A stretch of 10,422 nt of DNA from Pseudomonadota bacterium. Its GTDB lineage: Bacteria > Pseudomonadota > Gammaproteobacteria > Steroidobacterales > Steroidobacteraceae. A model generated the notes under the pieces. It did no database searches and was not told where the DNA came from. It saw nothing but the letters and a program-made list of their open reading frames with translations. Of the stretch, positions 5,794 to 10,422 are shown in pieces. The DNA is taken from the NCBI GenBank assembly GCA_021792815.1, contig JAJYTX010000059.1:1-10422 (forward strand), in the 5' to 3' direction. Every line of letters starts with the position of its first letter. Positions within the stretch are counted from its first letter, which is position 1. The position numbers were made by a program, and so were the translations under genes.

Positions 5794-8700
5794 TGCGGCT
5801 GACCAAGATCAAACTCGCCGGCTTCAAATCCTTCGTCGATCCCACTCAAGTCAGCTTTCCGAGCAACCTTACCGGTGTCGTTGGCCCCAACGGCTGCGGC
5901 AAATCGAACGTCATCGATGCGGTGCGCTGGGTGATGGGCGAGCTCTCTGCCAAGCACCTGCGCGGCGACAACATGGCCGATGTGATTTTCAACGGCTCCT
6001 CGGCCCGCAAGCCGGTCGGCGGCGCCTCGGTCGAGCTGGTTTTCGACAACTCCGACGGCAAGGTCGGCGGCCCCTATGCGAGCTACAACGAGATTTCCCT
6101 CAGGCGGCAGGTCTCCCGCGACGGCTCTTCGGGTTACTATATCAACGGCGCGCGCTGCCGTCGCAAGGACATCACCAATCTCTTTCTCGGCACCGGCCTC
6201 GGTGCGCGCAGCTACGCCATCATCGAGCAGGGCACCATCTCGCGCATCATCGAGGCGAAGGCCGAAGACATGCGTGCCTTCGTTGAGGAGGCCGCCGGTA
6301 TCTCCCGCTACAAAGAGCGGCGCCGCGAGACCGAGAGCCGCATCGCCGAGACGCGCGAGAACCTCGAGCGCCTGCAGGATCTGCGCGAGGAGGTCGAGAA
6401 GCAGATCCGGCACCTGCAGCGCCAGGCGGCCACCGCACGCCGCTATCAGGGACTGAAGGACGAGGAGCGGCGCATGAGCGCGGAGCTGCTCGCGTTGCGC
6501 GTACGCGAGCTCGACAGCGGCGCCGCGGCGCATGACAGCACCACGCGCGAGCGCGAGATCGAGATGCAGGCGGCGCTCGCCGATCAACGGGCCGCCGAGG
6601 CGGCGATCGAGACCCAGCGCGCGGGGCACGGCGCGGCCGGCGAGCGGCTCTCTGCGGTCCAGGGACGTCACTACGAGATCGGCGCGGAGATCTCCCGTCT
6701 GCAGCAGGCGATTCAACACACGCGGGCGCTGCGAGAGCGCCAGCGCGCCGATCTCCTCCAGGCGCAGGCGACGCTCGGCGAACTCGGCGCGCACATCGAT
6801 CGCGACGAGCGCGAGCTCGCCGCGGTGCGCGAGGATCTCGCCGCCTCGGTACCGCAGCTCGAGCAGGCGCAGCGGGCCGAGCGGGCGGCCGCGCAGGCCC
6901 TCGAGGAGAGCGAGCGGGAGCTTTCGGCGTGGCAGGAACGATGGGAACAGTTGAACCGCTCGCTGGGCGGGGCCGAGCGTACCACTCAGGTCGAGCGGGC
7001 TCGCATCGAGCAGCTCGACGGCCAGCTGCGACGCCTCGGGGCGCACACCGAGCGGCTCGCGCTCGAATGCGAGGCGCTCGCCGCGCAGGGATCGAGCGAG
7101 CAGCTCGAGCTGCTCGCAGAACAGGAGGCCGAAGCGCGCATCGGCGGCGAGCGGCTCGCCGAGACGCTGCGGCTTGCGCAGGAGCGGGTGCAGGCCGCGC
7201 GCGCCGGGCAGCTCGCCGCGGAGAAACAGCTCGAGGCGGCACGCGCCGAGCGCGAGCGGGCACGCGCCGAGTGCACTTCGCTCGATGCGGTGCAGAAGGC
7301 CGCGCTCTCGAGCAGCGCCGCTCAGGCGCGCGAGTGGCTTTCGGACACCGGTCTGGAAAGTCGCCCGAGGCTTGCCGAGAGGCTGGAAGTCGAATCGGGC
7401 TGGGAGCGGGCGGTCGAAACCGCCCTGGGGGACTATCTCGAGGCGGTCTGCGTCGAGGGGCTCGATGCGCTCGCGGGGCCCCTCGAGCAGCTTTCCGAGG
7501 GCCGCGTCACGCTCCTCGAGGGTGAGCCGCCGAGCGCCGCGCGCAGCGGCGAGACGGGCGGTCCGGGCACACTCGCTGAAAAGGTGTCGGCTCCGGCCGC
7601 GGCGCTCGCCCAATTGGCCCGGGTGCGCACCGCGGATTCCCTGGCCGATGCGCTGCGATTGCGGGCCGGACTCGCGCCGGGCGAGTCCATCATCACCCGC
7701 AGCGGCGAGTGGCTCGGCCGCGAGTGGCTGCGGGTGAGCCGCGGCGTCGACCCGCATTCGGGAATCATCGAGCGTGAGCATCGCCTGAAGAGCCTGCGTG
7801 CGCTCGCTGCGGCCGCCGGGGATCGCGCGGCGGATGCCGAGAAGCATCTCGAGCAGGTGCGCGGCGCTCTGGCGCAGGCCGAGTCCGAGCGTGACGCGGC
7901 GCAGGCCAACATTCAGGCCGCGCACCGTCGCCATGCCGAGCTCACCGGCCAGGTGCAGGCGGCGCGCGCCCGGGCCGAGCAAACGATGCAACGGCGGGCG
8001 CGTATCGATGAGGAGCGCACCGAGCTGGCACGGGAGATCGCCGCTGCGCAGGCGGCGCTGAGCGAGGCCCGCGAGGAGCTCGAACAGGCGGCGATGCGCG
8101 CCGCCGAGCTCAACAGCCAGCGCGAGGCGCTCGAGGAAGAGCGGGAGGTCCGCCGAGAGGCTCTCGCCGCGGCCCGCTTGCGTGCCCAGGTGGCCCAGAT
8201 CGGCGCTCGTGATCTGCTGATCCGGATCGAGGCGCGACGCTCGGCGGAAAGCTCATTCGGCACGAGCCTCGAGCGCATGAGCGGGCAGCGCGCCCAGATC
8301 GAGCGGCGCCGGAGCGAGCTGCAGGCCGAGCTCGCCGATGGCGATGCGCCCATCGTCGAGCTGGAGACGCGACTGAACGACACGCTTTCGCAGCGCTTGT
8401 CCGTGGAGCAGGAGCTCGCGGCGGCGCGCGCGGCGCTGGAGGAAGCCGATGCGGCACTGCGGGCATTCGAGGAGCGGCGCGCGGTGGCTGAAAGAAAAGT
8501 CGAGCAGGCGCGCGAGGCAATGGAGGCGGCGCGCCTCGCGGCGCAGGAGAACCGCATCCGGCGCGAGGCGCTGCTCGAGCAGCTCGCCGAAACGCGTTTC
8601 GAGCTCGAGGCGCTGCGCCAGAGCTTGCCGGCCGATGCCGAGATCGCGGCATGGGAGCAGACTCTGGCGCAGACACGGTCTGCCATCGAGAAGCTCGGCC

Positions 8701-9308
8701 AGGTGAACCTGGCAGCGATCGAGGAACTCAAGGAACAGAGCGAGCGCAAGGAATATCTTGATCGGCAGTTCACCGACCTGACTTCCGCGCTCGAGACGCT
8801 CGAGGAGGCCATGCGGCGCATCGACAAGGAGACGCGCAGCCGATTCGAGGACACTTTCGAGAAAATCAACACCGGCCTGAAGGAGAAGTTCCCGCGCCTG
8901 TTCGGCGGTGGGCACGCCTACCTCGAGCTCGTCGGCGAGGACGTGCTCAATGCCGGTGTGGCGGTGATGGCGCGCCCGCCGGGGAAGAAGAACAGCACCA
9001 TTCACCTGCTCTCGGGCGGGGAGAAGGCGCTCACCGCGGTGGCGTTGGTGTTTTCGATCTTCGATCTGAATCCGGCGCCGTTCTGCCTGCTCGACGAGGT
9101 GGACGCGCCGCTCGACGAGGCCAACATCGGCCGGTTCTGCGATATCGTGCGCGAGATGTCGCAACGGGTACAGTTCATTTTCATCACCCACAGCAAGACC
9201 ACCATGGAACTTGCCGCACAGCTGCTCGGGGTGACCATGCACGAGGCGGGAGTCTCGCGACTCGTGGCCGTAGATGTGGACGAGGCGGTTCGCATGGCTG
9301 CTGTCTGA
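5793..9308 (+). CDS. smc: Chromosome segregation/condensation protein SMC
   Basis: SMC is the dimeric ABC-type ATPase that, with ScpA and ScpB, extrudes DNA loops and compacts and resolves sister chromosomes. The 1171-residue protein is full length and complete. Domains in order: N-terminal head with Walker A GPNGCGKSN at 31-39 and a Q-loop region further on (GARSYAIIEQGTISRII); a long Ala/Glu/Arg-rich coiled coil from about 165 to 500; a hinge of about 505-660 (ESGWERAVETALGDYLEAV, then SGEWLGREWLRV); a returning coiled coil to about 1010; and a C-terminal head with signature LLSGGEKALTAVAL (SGGEK at 1074-1078), Walker B CLLDEVDAPLDEAN (D1101, E1102) and the FIFITHSK switch His. The compact hinge and overall sequence match the Pseudomonas-type SMC, and it is not MukB. 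The ATG is the canonical start (MRLTKIKLAGFKSF) with only a weak GGA upstream. zipA follows 18 bp downstream, and the two probably form an operon. Confidence 0.98.
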   Translation: MRLTKIKLAGFKSFVDPTQVSFPSNLTGVVGPNGCGKSNVIDAVRWVMGELSAKHLRGDNMADVIFNGSSARKPVGGASVELVFDNSDGKVGGPYASYNEISLRRQVSRDGSSGYYINGARCRRKDITNLFLGTGLGARSYAIIEQGTISRIIEAKAEDMRAFVEEAAGISRYKERRRETESRIAETRENLERLQDLREEVEKQIRHLQRQAATARRYQGLKDEERRMSAELLALRVRELDSGAAAHDSTTREREIEMQAALADQRAAEAAIETQRAGHGAAGERLSAVQGRHYEIGAEISRLQQAIQHTRALRERQRADLLQAQATLGELGAHIDRDERELAAVREDLAASVPQLEQAQRAERAAAQALEESERELSAWQERWEQLNRSLGGAERTTQVERARIEQLDGQLRRLGAHTERLALECEALAAQGSSEQLELLAEQEAEARIGGERLAETLRLAQERVQAARAGQLAAEKQLEAARAERERARAECTSLDAVQKAALSSSAAQAREWLSDTGLESRPRLAERLEVESGWERAVETALGDYLEAVCVEGLDALAGPLEQLSEGRVTLLEGEPPSAARSGETGGPGTLAEKVSAPAAALAQLARVRTADSLADALRLRAGLAPGESIITRSGEWLGREWLRVSRGVDPHSGIIEREHRLKSLRALAAAAGDRAADAEKHLEQVRGALAQAESERDAAQANIQAAHRRHAELTGQVQAARARAEQTMQRRARIDEERTELAREIAAAQAALSEAREELEQAAMRAAELNSQREALEEEREVRREALAAARLRAQVAQIGARDLLIRIEARRSAESSFGTSLERMSGQRAQIERRRSELQAELADGDAPIVELETRLNDTLSQRLSVEQELAAARAALEEADAALRAFEERRAVAERKVEQAREAMEAARLAAQENRIRREALLEQLAETRFELEALRQSLPADAEIAAWEQTLAQTRSAIEKLGQVNLAAIEELKEQSERKEYLDRQFTDLTSALETLEEAMRRIDKETRSRFEDTFEKINTGLKEKFPRLFGGGHAYLELVGEDVLNAGVAVMARPPGKKNSTIHLLSGGEKALTAVALVFSIFDLNPAPFCLLDEVDAPLDEANIGRFCDIVREMSQRVQFIFITHSKTTMELAAQLLGVTMHEAGVSRLVAVDVDEAVRMAAV

Positions 9309-9313
9309 TGCTC

Positions 9314-9320
9314 GGGGGGG
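9314..9320 (+). other. G7 homopolymer before the zipA start
   Basis: Seven consecutive G lie between an ATG at 9308, which overlaps the smc stop codon as TGATG, and the GTG used for zipA at 9327. The tract is 6 nt before the GTG and could serve as a crude ribosome-binding site. With one G fewer, the ATG at 9308 would read directly into the zipA frame. Confidence 0.6.
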
Positions 9321-9326
9321 CTCACC

Positions 9327-10422
9327 GTGGGGAAGTTGCGCTGGACACTGCTCATACTGGGGGGACTGTTCCTCATCGCGCTGGCGCTGTGGGAACGGTT
9401 GCGCCCGCGACAGGCGCGCCGTCTGCCGCGCGACCAGCAGGCCATCGAGCCAGCTGCGCCCTCGGGGGCGCTGGCCCTCGATGCTTCCGAAGGCGGGGCG
9501 ATGCACGGGTTTGCGCGGGCGGGCGGGGTGAATCGCCCGCAACGAGGCGGCGAGCACGGTGAGGGGCGGGCCGCGGCACAGGACCGCGAGGCCGGCATGG
9601 AGCGCGCCGCCAGGGCGGTCCCGGCGAGTTCCCGCACGACGGCGACACGGAATGCCGGGCCGAGCGTGCACGAAGCGGGGATAGCCGGTTGGAACGAGCC
9701 CGGGATGGGCCGCCTCAGCGGCGAGCAGCGGGCATCGGAAGTGGTGCTCGGCAAGCTGCCGCAGACAGACGTCGACGCCGCGGGAACCGGCCCGCTCGAG
9801 CCCTGGATCGGCGAGCAGGGGCTCGCCGAAGCGGTTCCAGCCGACGGCGCATTGTCTGATGTCGTGGTGTGGCCGGCTACGCCGCGCGGCACCGACTGGC
9901 TGCACGACAACCCTGATTCCAGTATGGCACCGCTGGCCGATCCGCCCGTGGTGCTCCTTGACGAGGCTCGGCAGACCGATAGGCCCGGCGAATGGACCGA
10001 CGAGTCCCCGGCGGCAGAGGTCCCCGTGCTCTCAAGGCCGGCGGTCGACGTTCCGGCCGGACCGCCGCGACGCACCGAGGGGTTCGGTGTGGCCGATGCG
10101 GCCGCTGCGCCCGGGCGCGCGCCTGCGATGGCGCCGATCGTGGAGTGGCCTTCGGAGGATTCGCGGCACATCGTGGCGCTGCGCCTGGTGGCTGCCGCCG
10201 AGCGATTCCCGGGAAGGGCGCTGCGGCAGGCTCTCGCCGCGGAAGGCTTCCTGCCCGGCAAGTTCGAGATCTTCCACAGGCCCGACGAGACGCGTAGGGC
10301 GGTCGTGAGCGCCGCCTCGCTGACCCGACCGGGCACGTTCGATCCGGAAACCATGGACTCACAGCGCTACGCGGGCCTCAACCTGTTCACCGTGCTGCCC
10401 GGTCCGCGTCCGGACCAACAGG
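9327..10422 (+). CDS. zipA: Cell division protein ZipA, 3'-truncated by the window edge
   Basis: ZipA is an inner-membrane protein that tethers FtsZ filaments to the membrane and stabilises the Z ring. The frame is open from the GTG at 9327 to the window edge (365 residues seen). The N-terminus has one transmembrane segment (WTLLILGGLFLIALALW, about residues 6-22) followed by a basic stretch (ERLRPRQARR), consistent with N-out, cytoplasmic-C topology. A linker of about 240 residues, rich in Ala, Gly, Pro and charged residues, leads to the FtsZ-binding domain. That domain begins near 278 and shows HIVALRLVAA, FEIFHRPDE at about 313-321, RPGTFDPETM and LNLFTVLPGP. The gene follows smc as in many non-enteric gammaproteobacteria, where ligA often comes next. 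An in-frame TGA at 9306 excludes starts before 9327. The linker uses more uncommon codons (AGG, ATA, GGA, TCA) than smc, as expected for a weakly constrained region. The last part of the domain is missing only because the window ends. Confidence 0.93.
   Translation, partial: MGKLRWTLLILGGLFLIALALWERLRPRQARRLPRDQQAIEPAAPSGALALDASEGGAMHGFARAGGVNRPQRGGEHGEGRAAAQDREAGMERAARAVPASSRTTATRNAGPSVHEAGIAGWNEPGMGRLSGEQRASEVVLGKLPQTDVDAAGTGPLEPWIGEQGLAEAVPADGALSDVVVWPATPRGTDWLHDNPDSSMAPLADPPVVLLDEARQTDRPGEWTDESPAAEVPVLSRPAVDVPAGPPRRTEGFGVADAAAAPGRAPAMAPIVEWPSEDSRHIVALRLVAAAERFPGRALRQALAAEGFLPGKFEIFHRPDETRRAVVSAASLTRPGTFDPETMDSQRYAGLNLFTVLPGPRPDQQ

Noticed and set aside
5769..7991. A 740-codon open frame antisense to smc, and a second of 550 codons at 8253-9905
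   Set aside because: Both lie opposite the strongly supported smc/zipA frames, and their products are low-complexity Arg/Leu/Ala strings with no recognisable domain. Long antisense frames are expected in GC-rich genes with biased third codon positions.
5793..9308. Recent repeat expansion in smc, suggested by many GAGCTCGAG-like strings
   Set aside because: These come from Glu-Leu-Glu and Leu-Glu pairs in the coiled coils combined with strong use of CTC and GAG codons. They show no fixed spacing and are not tandem copies.
9308..9562. An 84-codon frame beginning at the ATG that overlaps the smc stop
   Set aside because: The zipA frame in the same place encodes a clear transmembrane segment and runs on to the ZipA domain. 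The 84-codon product resembles nothing. The ATG itself is discussed as a finding.
1..10422. CRISPR arrays, insertion sequences, tRNA genes or phage remnants
   Set aside because: I looked along both strands and saw no regularly spaced repeats, transposase domains, terminal inverted repeats or cloverleaf-like sequences. The window is filled by core genes with short gaps.

Overview
The window is a high-GC, gene-dense stretch of a gammaproteobacterial chromosome. It is almost entirely core housekeeping genes, and I see no mobile element, CRISPR array, tRNA or rRNA gene. Three things point to Gammaproteobacteria: truB-rpsO-pnp order, dksA next to gluQRS, and smc followed directly by zipA (ZipA is essentially a gammaproteobacterial division protein, and use of SMC rather than MukB excludes the enterobacterial branch). 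The DksA form, with a long Lys/Ala/Pro-rich N-terminus and only one cysteine left in the zinc-finger region, recalls Xanthomonadales-like or Steroidobacter/Nevskia-like lineages. That placement is inference and was not tested by search.

Layout. (1) 1-743, plus: 3' part of truB, whose start and catalytic Asp lie upstream of the window. (2) 744-1321: rpsO with a recognisable promoter upstream and a strong intrinsic terminator downstream. (3) 1322-3409, plus: pnp, with a TTG start set by a good Shine-Dalgarno sequence, followed by an 11-bp GC hairpin. (4) 3534-5705, minus: gluQRS, dksA and queF, transcribed queF-dksA-gluQRS. dksA has its own strong promoter, and gluQRS probably starts inside dksA. 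(5) 5706-5792: divergent intergenic region with a 9-bp inverted repeat touching or abutting both start regions. (6) 5793-9308, plus: complete smc. (7) 9327-10422, plus: zipA, open at the right edge, with its reading frame continuous through the FtsZ-binding domain.

How the genes fit together. The left part is the tail of the translation/RNA cluster (tRNA pseudouridine-55 synthase, ribosomal protein S15, polynucleotide phosphorylase). The minus-strand group places two enzymes of the queuosine pathway, QueF (preQ0 to preQ1) and GluQRS (glutamylation of queuosine on tRNA-Asp), on either side of the stringent-response regulator DksA. The right part couples chromosome organisation (SMC) with division (ZipA).

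The points most worth a second look are the queF-dksA-gluQRS grouping, the single-cysteine DksA with a histone-H1-like tail, the duplicated and palindromic architecture of the dksA promoter, the mirrored 9-bp element between queF and smc, and the G7 tract at the smc/zipA junction. I found no clear candidate for a wholly new system.
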